The position numbers were made by a program, and so were the translations under genes. This document shows positions 23,855-36,899 of a stretch of 64,000 nucleotides of DNA, in pieces. Numbering within the stretch: the stretch's first letter is position 1; each line of letters starts with the position of its first letter. Under the pieces are notes generated by a model. The model searched no databases, had not been told where the DNA came from, and worked only from the letters and a program-made list of their open reading frames with translations. The DNA comes from Brachionus koreanus (taxonomy: Eukaryota; Rotifera; Eurotatoria; Ploima; Brachionidae), in assembly GCA_016987375.1 (NCBI GenBank), contig PJRA01000263.1, positions 2,335,267 to 2,399,266 on the forward strand, written 5' to 3'.

Positions 23855-26800
23855 ATGTTTTTTTTAAAGTTAATTTCTATCTTGGTATCCTTAGAGGTAA
23901 ATTAATACTTAAATTTGAGAAAAATATAAAAATTTTTTTTATTTAATGCTCTAGGGGTTTTTAACAAGTCTAAATGAAGTTTCTGATCTGAGATATGCAT
24001 CTCACGTGTTCGAGCCAGGGCTGCTAGAACCAAAAATAGTAAACTATTCATTTATACCTTAAAAAAAAATTACAAAAAATAAAGGCAATAATTAATTATT
24101 TTATTTTTTTAACAAGCAACTAAAACAGGAACCTTCGGAAGAAAAAAATTTTGAATCAAAATCTGATCTAAAAGATTTTTTGATCGAGGGTGACATTTTA
24201 ATACAGCTTAACAATAGTAAAAGAAATAAGCGAAAAATTGTGAATGAAATAAACCAAAAATTAAATCAGCCGACAAGATGGCCTCAGAATATAGTTCCTT
24301 TTGAATTTGATGTAAAGTTTCGTAAGTTTGAATAAGAATTGATGAAAATTATTGATCTAATGAATGCATCTTAGCTCAAGATATGATTTCTCTATTTCAA
24401 CAAGCAGTTGATCATTGGCATCAGTACACATGCATAAGATTTGAACCATATGATTCAAATAAACACAGACAACACAGGAGCCGACTTTATGTCGAATTTT
24501 CAAATATGTAAAAAATTATCTCATTCTAGTTATCTTTATTTTTTTTAAATTATTGTTTATGCTAGATGTGGATCGCTAATCGGATATAACTATGATAAAA
24601 GAAAAAAATTATCAAAAACAAATGTTTATTTGGGCAGAGTCTGCTCGGTAATAGACTAATATTTTTTGAGAATTTTTCATAATTTTTTTCGACTAGGTAG
24701 GAAATATCATTCATGAACTTGGTCATGCGATTGGATTTCGTCATGAACAAAGCAGAATTGGTAGGGTTTCAATTATTCAAAAATTGTAAATTAATCAAAA
24801 AATCATTCACTATGCAATTTGAATGAAAATTAAATTTTCTGTTAAAAAAAAATTTTTTTGATTAATCTAAAAAGAAATTTTTTAATTTTAATTTGAAAAA
24901 AAAAACAAACAGATAGAGACGATCATATTAGAATAAATTTTAAAAATTTAAAACCTGACTTTGCTGCCCAGTATTATGCGATGACCGATTCTCAGCCTGG
25001 CTATTATGGAATTCCTTATGATCTCTCAAGCATAATGCACTATGGAAGTGGTGGCGGAACGATTAGTGCATTGGATCAAAACCGAAACTTCTTAATGGGA
25101 CAGCGTAAAGGACTTAGTTTTTTGGACATTCAAATGGCCAATTTAGCTTATAAGTGTCATGGTATATTTGATTTAGAAAAAAAAAATTTAATTACTAAAG
25201 TTAAATCATTAAAGAAAAATGTGATAAAATAATAAAATGTCAAAATGGTGGATTTATTGATCAATTTTGCAAATGTTTTTGTCCAGAAGGCACTGATGGT
25301 ACTCATTGTGAAAAAATCAAAAGCGATATTGATTGTAAGCTTAGTATTCTTTAAGTAAAGCAAAAAATTTATTTTATTTTAATTTACTAGATCAGCAATT
25401 ATCAATCAAAGTAGAAGAGCTAGAAGAAGCTATTAGCTGTAATTTTGAAGGAAATACTCTTTGCCAATGGATAAACGACAAGGCACGGTCGACTCAAGAC
25501 TGGATTTTCAACAGACCAGAATTAAATGGATTAACAGAAACGCAGCATTATTTTAGTAAAACAAAAGTGAAACTAGGTCCTCAAAATGGTGACAGATTAG
25601 GCAACAAAAGTAAAATTTTCAAATAAATAATATTTCAAAAGTGCTTAGGAAAAAATATTTATTTCTAAAAACTAAATTTTTCGAATTTTAAATAACTTTC
25701 TTGAATATACAAAAATTGATTTTAAGTTTTTAATATAGTTAGAAAATTAAAGAAAAATTTAGGAAATCAATACGAAAGATGAAAAGTGTTTGCATTTTAT
25801 ATGAAATATTTTGGTCGAAAATAATTTAAGTGTTTGACTAATCTTTTTATGATGATAAGAAAAATTTTTGAACTTTAGAATATTGTTAATCTAATAAGCT
25901 TAAATTTTTTCAGTATTCTTTTAATACATTTAGGTAAATTGTTTCTATCACTCTTTTTTACTCTATTTTTTTCTTTTGTAAAAATTCAAAATTTTCAAAT
26001 TTGAGGATTTAAACGAAAGCGAAGGCTATTTGGACAAACCCAGGGGCATTCCCCCACAATTATTTATTTATTATTTTTTTATTATTGGTAACCTATTTCC
26101 TAGACCACCTAATAGTGATTAGTCTTCAGCTCTCTAAAGTTAAATTAGTCACTTATTTTGCAACTTCTTGATCGCATAACGTGTTACTCTTTAAAATCAA
26201 AATATTTCGATGAAAATAATAAAAAAAGATTTTTGAAGATAAATTAAAATAATTTCTTTATTTCTCTTTTCGAACTGAACTTAGCTCTGCTAGCATTTCT
26301 GATAAAAAAAACGGATCCAATGTATTTATTAAAAGACCCTTTTCTATCCTAGTGAATAATGGGGAGGTGCTCATCTCCTTTATCCGGTATCTTTTTGAGC
26401 AACAGCTCCGATCCCGATACAGAGGTTACTGCATAGAGATGATCATCTACACTGCATTTTTACCCAGTCGAAACCAGTCTCCAATTTTTGATTAAAGGGG
26501 TTTAAGCATGCGCCCCGAATGGCAGAGATATTTTAAAGATTTTTCCATCCTCAGCGAATTTTGAACCCTTGATCCTCTGCTTGCATGACTAACACACAAA
26601 CCATTCCGCTATACAGGCTTTTTACCCAATGTATTTGTCGTAGCATTAATTTTAAAATAAATAATTTCTCACTTAAATGATCCGAAAAAAGAAAGAATCA
26701 TTTTAATATTAAAATTATTATTAATTTTATTTTATTTGTAATTAGAATTAATTAGAATTTAAAAAGAAAACAATGTCTTCAAATAAAGGTCAAAAAGCTA

Positions 26801-29800
26801 GTTTTATTCTAAATATTAGTCTTTGAAAAATAAGAATATATTTTTATTTACGGAATTCAAGAATTTAGTTCAACTCATAGCATTGGAATATTATTTTCAT
26901 TTAAAAAGCTTAAAATTTCTGTGAAAATTGAAAAATAAATATTGTTTTAAAACATAATACTTAAAGTAAAATTTCAAGTTTAAATATTAAAATTCAACTA
27001 GAAAGTAGCTACATATACTTAAACAGTGTTCGAAAATCTGGACCTAGCTCAAATGCAATTTTATCATCACCTCCCATTGCCGTAAATACACACTATCCCA
27101 TTTGTTTAAAGTAATCTTGTAAATTTATTTATCATGTTTTAAAAAGCATGTTTTTGTTCAGATTTTGGTATAATATGTATCAAAGTACATTTAGTTACGG
27201 CTATTCGATTAAAATTGGCACTTTGAATGTTAAACTACGTTTAGTAAATGGGAAATCTATTACAGTGTGGAAAAAAGAAGGAAATCAAGGGTCAGATTGG
27301 AAATACCAAGAATTAGATATTGTTTTAAAGCCACCTGTTTCTTCTATTAACTTTGAAGCTCAGTTGGATGGCGTCAACTATGGGGATTTATGCATTGATG
27401 ATGTTTCTTTGATAAAAGGAAAATGCAAAGAAGGTTAAATAAGATTTTTAGTTTCATGAATTTTATATTAATTTTAATTTTAATCTTATAGAATTAATAT
27501 TTGGAGACTGGTCCATTTGGTCAAATTGTAGTTCTAAATGCGGAAAAGGAACTCAAGCTAGAACCAGATCTTGCTCATATTCAGATGGAACTAAAAATTT
27601 TGATATCTGTTCCAAAATTAGTTCTGAAATTAGAAATTGTGAAGGCCATAATTGTGATGAAATCAAAAGAGAAAAAAATCGACCTTATTTTTCATCCTGG
27701 TCTAAATGGTCATCATGTACTGATGGTTGTTTTTCTTTTAAAAAAAGATATCGTACATGCATAAACTCCGATTTAGGAAATTGTGTTGGAAAAAAAACTG
27801 AAATATCAGTTTGTTCAAATTGTAAATCTAAATCTAAATCTAAAAGAAATATTTTGTACAAACAGCTGATTAAAATGTTCAAGAGTACTTCCGAAAGAGA
27901 AAATAACCGTACAAATGGTTTTCGTTTTATAAGATAATTAAATTTTATAAATTTTTTTAGAAGATTCATTGAGTAAATGGTCGGAATGGTCTTCTTGCTA
28001 TGCGATGAAAAACGAATGTGACCCTGGAATTCAGATTCGAATTAAAACATGCTTGGAAAAACACTGTAAAGATGAGCCTAAAGAAGTTAGAAAATGTGAG
28101 AAATCAAATGATGCTGATTTGAAAAATTTTTGTTCAAACAATAACACAAAATTAGGTAAATTCTGAAAAGAAGTAAAAAAAAAAAAAATTTATCTAAAAT
28201 AAGATTTCTCGCTTGATTTTGACATCAGAAAATCAAATTCAAATTTAACGCAAGTCTTTAATGTAATTGATTTGAGCATTTCGAGCAGACTCAAATCATT
28301 TGTAATTGATATAAATCATTTAGAAAATAATGATAGAATAAAATTTACACTTGTACCGTCAAAAAATTTAAATTCCAATAAAACATTCTGCTTTCAAATG
28401 TTTGTGGTAAATCAAATACAGCATGAAATTTCTTTTCTAAATTTACATTCAAATGAAAAATTTGTTCGAAGAAAAATGAATGGTAAATGTAAAATTGATT
28501 TATTTAAATTTTTTTTTAATTTACAAAATTAACAAGATATAAAATTGGATCATTTTTATATTGAAATGTTGAAATCTAACAATGCATCAAATTTAACAAT
28601 TGATGTCATACTAGAAATTAAAAAAAAAATAATTCCTGGCTTGAATGGATTAACAGCACCTATATATTTAAAGAGTTTGTTCATGTCCGAAGGAATTTGC
28701 ATGAAAAATTTTGAAGAAAAAATGTATTATTCAATAATTTAATTAATTCATTTTTTAATTCTATTTTTAAAGAAAAGATTCCACAGATGAAATCACTGTT
28801 GACATCGATTTTACAGCAAATGAACAAATTTCAAAAATATTAAATCTCAATATTCTCAATTCATTTGATAGCAATGTAGCAAGATTCAGACAAACCAGTA
28901 AATTAATATTACATTTTAAGAAAAATTTTATTAACAGCTTTTCTTGCTTTCTTTTCTATCGGGACTTAAGAGATTAAAAATTAGGAGATTTTTTTTTTAA
29001 TTTATATTATTAATCAAGAAAAATCATGTAAAAAGTTCATCTGAAATGATGCCCAAAATATTTTATTGCGAAAATATTTTTTTGCTTGCTAAAATAAGAA
29101 TTTAACCCAGAAGCTTTATAAAATTTATTTTTACCTAAAAAAATGGATAGAATCTTGTTTATAAGAGAACCTCGTTCTTTTAATCAAAGACTTAGTTAAT
29201 TTAATGCTGGGTATATAAAAATTTGCTGAAGCTTTGCACTTAAAAATAATTATACATGAAGCCTGAGGAGCTTATTGAATCTCTTTTAACCTAAAATTTC
29301 AAATTTTTTTTCAGTCAAGTCTTTAAATAGATCATTAAAAAAGTTTGAAAGGAACCTCAAAAAAATTTTTAATTTTTAGCAAACTACTTTTTCATTCAAT
29401 TCTTAACCAGTTAAGCCAATCGTGAAAAGAACATGCTTTGATAAAAAATGTTATGTTGTGTGTTTGGTGGAATTTCTAAGGAGTAATACTCCTTGAGATG
29501 TTTCCAGATGTTTGTACTTCATTCTGAACAATTAGAACGAATGTTTGCTTCACTTCAAAAAAAAATCCTTCTTTGATCAACCGAAAGCAAGGTTTGTTTC
29601 TACAAGATAAAGTTAGACCTCATACAGCTAGAAGAACAATGGCAAAAATAAAAGAGCTGGAAGGAAAGGAATTTCTTTCTGGCAAGAGTTTCTTTCTTTC
29701 TCCATCTAGTTACCATCTTTTTCGCTCAATGGCTCATTTTTTTAGAGGATGGCATTTTACTAATCAAGATCAAATTGAAGAAGAACATCGTGAGTTTTTT

Positions 29801-30777
29801 GACTTCAAGAGGCTTGAATGTTAAAAAAAAGGAATTGAACTGCTCTTTTACTAATCATTTATAGATTGCCTAAAAACTTTAGAGCATGTTTTGAAGACTA
29901 GCGTACTATTGCTTTATTTTATTAATAAATTTTAAAAAAGTTAAAAAACGCAAAATTTTTTGATTCAAATTAATTTTTAGCCAAAAAAATGACTAAAAAT
30001 TTCATTTTTAAATACCACAGAAATTAAAAAAAAATTTTTCCTTTATTAATATAATTGTTAAATTAAACTAAAATAACATAGTGCAAAATGATATTGTCGC
30101 ACTTTTTTTACTTAAAATAAAATTCATAATTCCTTTTTTAAATAAACTAAATCAATAATCTTATTGATCTATTAATTTGTGTCATTTTGCAACATAAAAA
30201 AAATGACGTAGGGTAAATTTTTTGATTTTTTTTCCAATAAATTAAGTCGAATTTTAAAAAAAAAATGAAAATAAGTCTATAAAATTAGACATTCTAATAT
30301 AAATATAAATAACTTTATCAAAATTAACTTGATTTTTTTTAGACTATAGACGGTGTGGTGGAATTTTTGACTTAACCATCTCAAAAAAAATGACAATTTC
30401 AAGTCCTTCATATCCATATGAATATCCCACTAGTTCTAATTGTGTCTATTTAATAAAAGTAGATTTAAGTAAAAATTGTATTTTATTTTAATTTAATGAA
30501 TTTAAAATTTAAGTCTCCTGTTGGAACAAAAATTCATCTAAAAGTTCTAGACTTAGATTTAAGAAAGACATCTCTTAATTTTTGTCTTGACAGTCTAGAG
30601 CTTCGCTATTATCATTTGGGCCAGCCTGGCCCAATATACTGCGGCACATTTACACGTCAAAATCAACTAGAGCTTATCAGTTATAAAAATGTGGTGATGA
30701 TAATTTTCAAAAGTGACTGGATTCAAGCTTCAAATAGACGTGGTTTTAGACTAACTACTCAATATAGTTTTTTTTAA
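23855..30777 (+). CDS. Modular secreted astacin metalloprotease (astacin-EGF-MAM-TSP1-CUB)
   Basis: About seventeen exons join into roughly 1,060 residues. A short signal peptide (MFFLKLISILVSL) and a prodomain with FLIEGDIL precede a basic cleavage site (KRNKRK). The catalytic domain starts near RWPQNIVPFEFD and has the zinc motif HELGHAIGFRHEQSR (24740) and the Met-turn SIMHYG (25030). Then follow an EGF module (CQNGGFIDQFCKCFCPEG), a MAM domain (CNFEGNTLCQW to DLCIDDVSL) split by a 1.4-kb intron, three TSP1 repeats (WSIWSNCSSKCGKG, WSKWSSCTDGC, WSEWSSC), about 200 residues I do not recognise, and a carboxyl CUB domain (CGGIFDL, SPSYPYEYP). The enzyme should be extracellular and zinc-dependent. 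The 28.9-30.3 kb intron carries a mariner relic and the MAM intron a SINE. Confidence 0.9.
26040..26290 (-). mobile_element. Possible LINE 3' tail, in astacin intron
   Basis: On the minus strand a short run reading like the end of a LINE ORF is followed by GGTTACCAATAATAA and an (AATAA)-rich tail near 26090-26060. No reverse-transcriptase motif is present, so this is a weak call. Confidence 0.35.
26328..26625 (-). mobile_element. tRNA-derived SINE, near full length
   Basis: This 298-bp element on the minus strand is flanked by an 11-bp target-site duplication, CCAATGTATTT, at 26317-26327 and 26626-26636. Its 5' part (reading minus) is tRNA-like: an A-box-like TAGCGGAATGG near 26606 and a B-box-like GGGTTCAAAATTC near 26560. 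The body, about 200 bp, matches the second copy at 41766-42016. It sits inside the large intron that splits the astacin MAM domain. Confidence 0.8.
29420..29830 (+). mobile_element. Mariner-family transposase relic, in astacin intron
   Basis: A transposase C-terminal half is recognisable. An early out-of-frame stretch encodes MLCVWWNF, then an open frame from 29573 reads FLQDKVRPHTARRT, SPSSYHLFRSMAHFF and FFDFKRLEC. These correspond to the mariner segments HDNARPHT, PSDYHLF and the C-terminal FF region. The last catalytic Asp of the DDD triad (in PSDYHLF) is Ser here, and stops and shifts precede the open part, so it is dead. I did not find terminal inverted repeats. Confidence 0.8.
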
Positions 30778-31052
30778 TTTTTTTTCTTTCTAAATTTTAT
30801 CTAATGTAAATATAGTCTAAAAATAAAATTGTCAAAATTCAATCTTTGCTGCTTTTTTTCAAACATGACGCCCTCGAGACTTAAAAAAAAATTATTTTGA
30901 ATCCGTGGAGGCTTATAATTGCTTGTTGCTAGGCATTTTCATTAAAATATTGTTGATTAAGTTTTCGTTTTGATTTTTTTTTCGAACATAATATTATATT
31001 TATATCTTTGTTTGGTTTCTACCAGTTAGTTTTAATCCAATAGCTTACCAAA

Positions 31053-34000
31053 ATGGGCAAAAAAGATAAAGGAAAAAGTAAAGGAAAAAAAGGCAAGGGA
31101 AAAAAGGAAAAAGTCGAACCAGAGCCTACTGAGGAGCATGTAGATGAAAACACCAAGCAGTTTTTTCTTTTTCAAATTAGAGATTTGGAAGAAAGGTTAG
31201 GCAGATATCAAACAAAATGTGATGATTTAGAATTGATTGCTAAAAAATACGAGACTCAATACGAAACCTCAAATAATGACAAACGAGATATCATCAGCAA
31301 TCTAAAAAAGGAAATTGATAAAAAAAATGATGAAATTTTGGACTTGAATGATAAGTTGGTCGGCTTGCAGCAAGCCAAAGATTCGGAAAAGGAAGCATTT
31401 GACAAACAGTTGACAGACTTGAGAACCGAGTTTCAAGAAAATAAAGACATTCTAACTAACCAAAACAATACTCTAAGTAATTTGGAAAAACATTCATTTA
31501 TTAGTTTAAAATTTCAATATTTTTGATAATATTTTTTATTATTAGTGGCTAAGTTGACAGCTCTTGAGGAGTTTAAGTCACACAAAGAAGAGCTTACCAA
31601 AAAACTTACTTCATTGGAAGAAGAAATAGTTTTTTTACAAGAAGACCATCAAAATAAAATTAATGAGATTGAGAAGAAAGCAATTATTGATAAAGATAGG
31701 TAATTAGAATATCTAAAAATTGATTAAACAAAAAAATTGAATAATTTTATTTAGACTTAAAAAAGAAATGATTGTGAAAGTTAGTCAAGTGGCAGCCGAA
31801 TTTCGACGTGTTTCAAACAAACAAATGGCTGATACGACCAAACGAACTATTAAAGAAAATGTGTCGATCAACAACCAGCTTCAAAAAATGTCAGAAAAAG
31901 TTATTGAAGCTATACAGGAAAATGATGAAAAAATAATTAAGGTTAGTTGTTTTCATTTTGATTTTGACACAATTTTTTTTTCTTGTCCATTTAGGAAAAA
32001 GTTTTTAAACAACAAATAGATCTTTTGGAAGATAATGAAAAGGAGTTGGCAAAAAAAAATGTCAATAATTTAAAAATAATTCGGCTTTTGACAGAAAAAT
32101 GCCGCAGTCAGGAGGCAGTAATAAACGAACTTGAAGAAAAGTATAACGAGCTAAAAGAAGTTGATGCCAATAATTTGCAATTGACTGAGAAAGTTTATAA
32201 TTTAGAGTATTTTTTTAGAATTTTTTTTTTCTAAACATTTATTATATTAATTTTTAAAGAAAAAAACTTTCTGAATATGAAGAAAATAATCAAAAATTAG
32301 ATAAAAATCTTAAGTACGTTGAAAATGAATTGCAAGAAGCAAATAAGCATAGACTTAAGATTGAACGTGTTCTTAAACAAGCTACGGATTCACTAGTTAT
32401 CGCTCTATCAGTAATATAAATCAAAATATTTTTGAATTTAAATTTTAATTTTATACTTAAGAAAAATGCTGTTTCTAAAGATAGCGAATGGAATGATATT
32501 GAAAAACGAGATAATATGCTTGAGAATATGCTTATTTTATTAAATAGCGCTGCTTCTCTAGGATTTGGTCCTAGTCCACAAGCATTTAGTTCTGAAATAA
32601 CTCAACGACCAAGAACAAGTGAATATCCTGGAAGTGGCAAAGGAATACGTAAAAAGTTAGTCTTCATTTTAACAAAAAACATTTCAATTTACAATTTTAT
32701 TTTTTAGTCAAATTCCAACTGGCGAAAATTTTCAAAATAATTTTAACCCGCATTATAAAATTGTAATCTTTTTATTAAACGAATGAATTTTTTTCTGCTT
32801 ACTGATAGTAGTGTTGGGAGCCGTACAAGCGGTCGCTGATGCGGCCAAAAATTTTTTCGGCCAAAAAATTGAGCAAGTCTGCCTAAACGGACGGTGATAA
32901 AGGCGGACGACCAAACGTACGGCTAAATCATTAACGGACGGCCAATATGACGGTCAGATCGGCGGCCAAAATTTTGGACCGCGATGTTGGCCGGCCAAAT
33001 GAAAGACTGACGGCCAACTCCGCGGTCACAAATGCTTAGACCAAAATTTCTCAAGAAGCTTCAAATTATTGAGATTTTCTTATAAATTTTAACAAATTTT
33101 AGTCTAATTTCTCAAATCAAACAAAGATTTGAGATAATTCACATCTTTTTGAAAAAAGTTTCATCTCTTTTAATTCGAGCTTTGCAAAAAAAAACTTGTT
33201 TGATAATTTTAGACATTGTCACCTAATTTGTGGTTTTCTAAAAAACATTGAATTAAGAATTTTTGTCAAAAAATTTGACCGACCAGCTTCGCGGTTCGAC
33301 CGCCAAATTGGCCCCCCGTCTAATATTTGTCCGTACTTTTAGGCACCCGTTTATCATTTTTGGCCGTCCGTTAATGATTTAGCCGTACGTTTGGCCGTCC
33401 GTCAATGATTTGGCCGGCCAACATCGCGGTCCAAAATTTTGGCCGCCGATCTGACCGTCATATTGGCCGCTTAATTCTGGCCGCGTTCGGACCGGCCAGC
33501 CTTGGCTGCCACCCAACACTAATCACTAAGCCATCAAAAAATGTTTGCTCAATTTTTAAAATTTTGCCATTTATTTTTTGATTCTTAAGATATGATCGAA
33601 ACTAAGAAAATTTAGATTAAATAATTAACTGGTTAAACGAATTAAGTCATCAGAGTTAAAATTTTTATCAAATTAATATAGATAATATTATAAAAGTATT
33701 ATTTGGTAAAAAACCTAAGATAATAGCATATTTTTATATTTTTCTGAAAATTTCTGCAAACATTTTATGCATGCAGAATTATGGTAATTATATTTTTTGA
33801 TCAAATCACAAAATACTAGTTTAAATATTTAAAAAATTTAAAGAATAATAAGTTTTATTGATTCCAAACTGGAAAAGCAACAGAATTTGATGAACAAATA
33901 AAAGATGAATGACACTTTGTATACATTTTTTAATTCTTAATACTAGAAGGCCCTAAGGATTTTTAGACCCCTTTTTGAAGAAATGAAACTTGAATTTTAT

Positions 34001-35182
34001 CACATATGAATAAAATGTTTTATAAATGGCTCTTATTAGCTAAATAAGCAAAAAATCTTAACTGTAATTATTAAAATAAATAGATTTTTTAAGAAAATTT
34101 TTAATTCATCTTAATAACTATATTTGAAATTCTAAGGAGAGATCATCTTGGCTTTCTAGTGCTAATGAATTGATTTTAATGCAATAATCTAAATATCTAG
34201 ATATCAATTTAAGGAGGAGAAAAAAAGTGATTAAATTGAAATTAAGATAAGATTTTTTTTGTATTAAATAAGGAGTAAGTATTAAGAACCACTAAAATAA
34301 AATAAGACTTTTAACTTTCTCAAAAGTTTGATTTAAAATTAGAAACTGAAAATTATGCCGTTCAAAAAAGCTTCATCAGGATTTTATTTTTTAAAATTTA
34401 GACATTCTAGTAAAAAATTTAGTTATCATTTTTCTATTATTTAATAATTTATTAATTATATTCAAAAATGAAAACAAAAATAAAACTATTTGAGTAGGTT
34501 ATTGGTAAGTCTTCTTCGGTTATCCATAACTTTTTAAAAGATATGGTTATTTTAGAGATGTCTATTCGATCCAAAAAGTCATGTTTTGACTAAAATTATT
34601 ATGAAAAGAAAGTAAAATATTTTCATAAAAGAAAAATTCTAAAATTTAGTCCAGAATTTCAACTAATTTAAAAATTTACAATAAGTTTTTTAATTTTTTT
34701 TTTGGACGCAGATTTTGTATCACTGCATTAATATAGCTATAAAATAATTTTAAAAAAATTATGAGCCCTGCTCAAACCTATCAATTTAACCTATTAATTT
34801 AATTTAATTATACAATAATTATACATTTAATAGGGAGATCTAGGAATCGTTCCAAGAGAATCGGAACATATATTGACAAATTATGAAAAAATGAAGTTTA
34901 TTTATCCGAAAAAAGACTTGAATAATTTACAAAAATTAATTCGAAAATCCGTTTCTACCCAAACCGTTGACTTCACTAAAGTAATATTTATTTCAAATAA
35001 ATAATTTTCTTTTATCTCAATTGTGTTATTAGGCTTCAATTTTCGGAATCGATTCTGAGAGTGATATGCACCCAATTTATTCGGAAAAGCATCAAACTAA
35101 AAAGCAAATTTTGACACCAAGTAAAACAAAGATCTTGATGCCAATTAATGGACAACAGAGAGTTACAGATAAAGTTTTTTGA
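31053..35182 (+). CDS. CFAP157: Cilia- and flagella-associated protein 157 (CFAP157)
   Basis: CFAP157 is a coiled-coil protein of the sperm flagellum and cilia, under FOXJ1-type control in vertebrates. About nine exons join in frame. A lysine/glycine-rich head (GKKDKGKSKGKKGKG) leads into FQIRDLEERLGRYQTKCDDL, the family signature, then long heptad coiled coil: NTLMAKLTALEEFKSHKEEL, EFRRVSNKQMADTTKRTIKE and RLLTEKCRSQEAVINELEE, all colinear with vertebrate CFAP157. The exons 34835-34980 and 35033-35182 (RESEHILTNYEKMKF, RKSVSTQTVDFTK) join in phase 0 across a 2.07-kb intron that holds a foldback element. These last two exons are less conserved, so their membership is likely but not proven. 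Confidence 0.88.
32809..33521. mobile_element. GC-rich foldback / hAT-like nonautonomous element, in CFAP157 intron
   Basis: A 713-bp element begins TAGTGTTGGG and ends CCCAACACTA, a terminal pair of the hAT style. Both arms consist of shuffled GGCCAA/CGGACGGCC modules. One block of about 60 bp is an exact inverted repeat (32940-33000 against 33408-33469). The middle, about 33040-33270, is AT-rich. No transposase is encoded. I could not see a clean 8-bp target duplication. The whole would fold into a long hairpin if transcribed. Confidence 0.75.
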
Positions 35183-36899
35183 AAATTGATGGGTTTAAAT
35201 GTAAAAATTTTAATTGAATAAAAGATTATTTATAAATCGTTAACATACTTTTTATCTAAAATTAGAAAAATCAAAAAAAAAAATACCCAATGTAAAATTT
35301 TTTATACCTTCTTAAAATTTCGTTATATTTTGTCCAAAAAATTTTAGTTGCTAATTAATTTTTGATTTATCTCAAAAAGGTTATGGAAAGATCCAAAAAC
35401 TAGAGCTTGTTTGGGAGTTTTTTCTTATTATAGGAATAAAATTCAAAAGAATAATGGGACATTCATGCATACAAGTGTTTATTCTTTTTTTTGATATTTT
35501 GATTTGTAATTTCTGTTGATTAGATTTTGATCAATTTTTTTGTTTATTACTTGATTGATCCATTAAAGACGATTTTGTCGTAATATCTGTGAGTCAATTT
35601 TAAAAATCTTGGCTTTATCATTTTGGAGGAAGTGTAGACAGTCAAGTGCATTTTGGATGTAATAACTGTATTACAATTTTATTCGAAGGTGAATCGCATG
35701 TATATTTTATAATAGTTATATAATAATGTGTTTAATGACCAGAACAGGCCTTTAAAACCTTTACATTTTTCCGTCGTTGAACATGTCGCCAATGTAATTT
35801 AATCAATAGTGTTTCATGAAACTTAATTTATATCAACGTGTATTGTGTGTGGATCAAGAGCTATTTTATGACTTTTAAGAGCTAGTTTTATTGAGTATAG
35901 TCGCTCTTACGATTTTCGATAGCCCATATTCACTGGCATCATTATACCAGATTTTTCCTCACTTATTATTTCTATTCATAAAAGATATGTTATATGATAA
36001 AAAAGAGATGTATGGCTAGTAGTCGCATTGAGTTAATATATATAGAGTCATCTTTAGAAAAGTTTTGGTTATAGGAGCTACTTTCCCTGCGTAACTTAGA
36101 TAGTAGCTTAATTACCCTCTTTATCTTAATGTATATTCTTTTATTTGGATCTGAAAACAGATCTGAATTTAGCATATCTTATTTCAATCGATTTACTTTC
36201 TGCCATTAACTTTTCCCGTTAGACATCTAATAGGATTTGAAGAAGCTCCGTGCTTGGATGGGCAATAATCAGATGATTTATATGTACGTATGTGTATTTA
36301 GTATATTGGGCCAAGCTTGTCCGGATTTTGGCGCTTTGATATTTTCGCTTTAATTTTGTTAGAAAATCTTATCTTCCGATAATATTTGCTTTTAGTAAAT
36401 TAACTATAACTTTACATCTGTCTTTGCTGCAAGCTTTTGTTTTGGACTTGAAATTCTTAGTGCGAGAACTTCCTTTATTATTTCAAATTCTGAGCTCTTT
36501 TTTATTTTCCTGAATGGATGTGCTAGGAATGGAAATTTCAAAACTGAGCTATAGAGGGAGGTGAAAATAAGTAATCTTCTACTTCTATTCTTGACTATCT
36601 TTTGAAAGAAAAATTTTAGGATCTGTACATAATAGAGGCTGATTGTGGAAAGTCTTTAGCGCTGGCAAGATGAAAAGGTTCTGTATTGAGGACTCACTTC
36701 TGGTTAAGATTAATAAACTCGGTTGGTTATTATTGTTATAATGTCGATATAAAGCGACTAACTTTGGATCTTTGCCATCATGTACATTATAGCTTATTTC
36801 CAGGTGTTAGGTGATATTCCATATTCAATAGATTCGTTAAATAGTTCTATACAGACAGCTTTGGCCGTGATAGGTAAGAATTCTAAATTAGTAAGAATT
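35183..36899. other. Spacer with shifted composition, no gene seen
   Basis: From about 35350 to 36900 the sequence has noticeably more G and C than neighbouring spacers and lacks the long A/T runs. It leads into the LINE at 36900. It may be decayed LINE or other repeat, but I found no reverse-transcriptase or endonuclease motif in it. Confidence 0.35.

Noticed and set aside
26560..26625. A functional tRNA gene
   Set aside because: The tRNA-like head does not fold into a complete cloverleaf by eye and is fused to a repeated body with target duplications, so it is a SINE.
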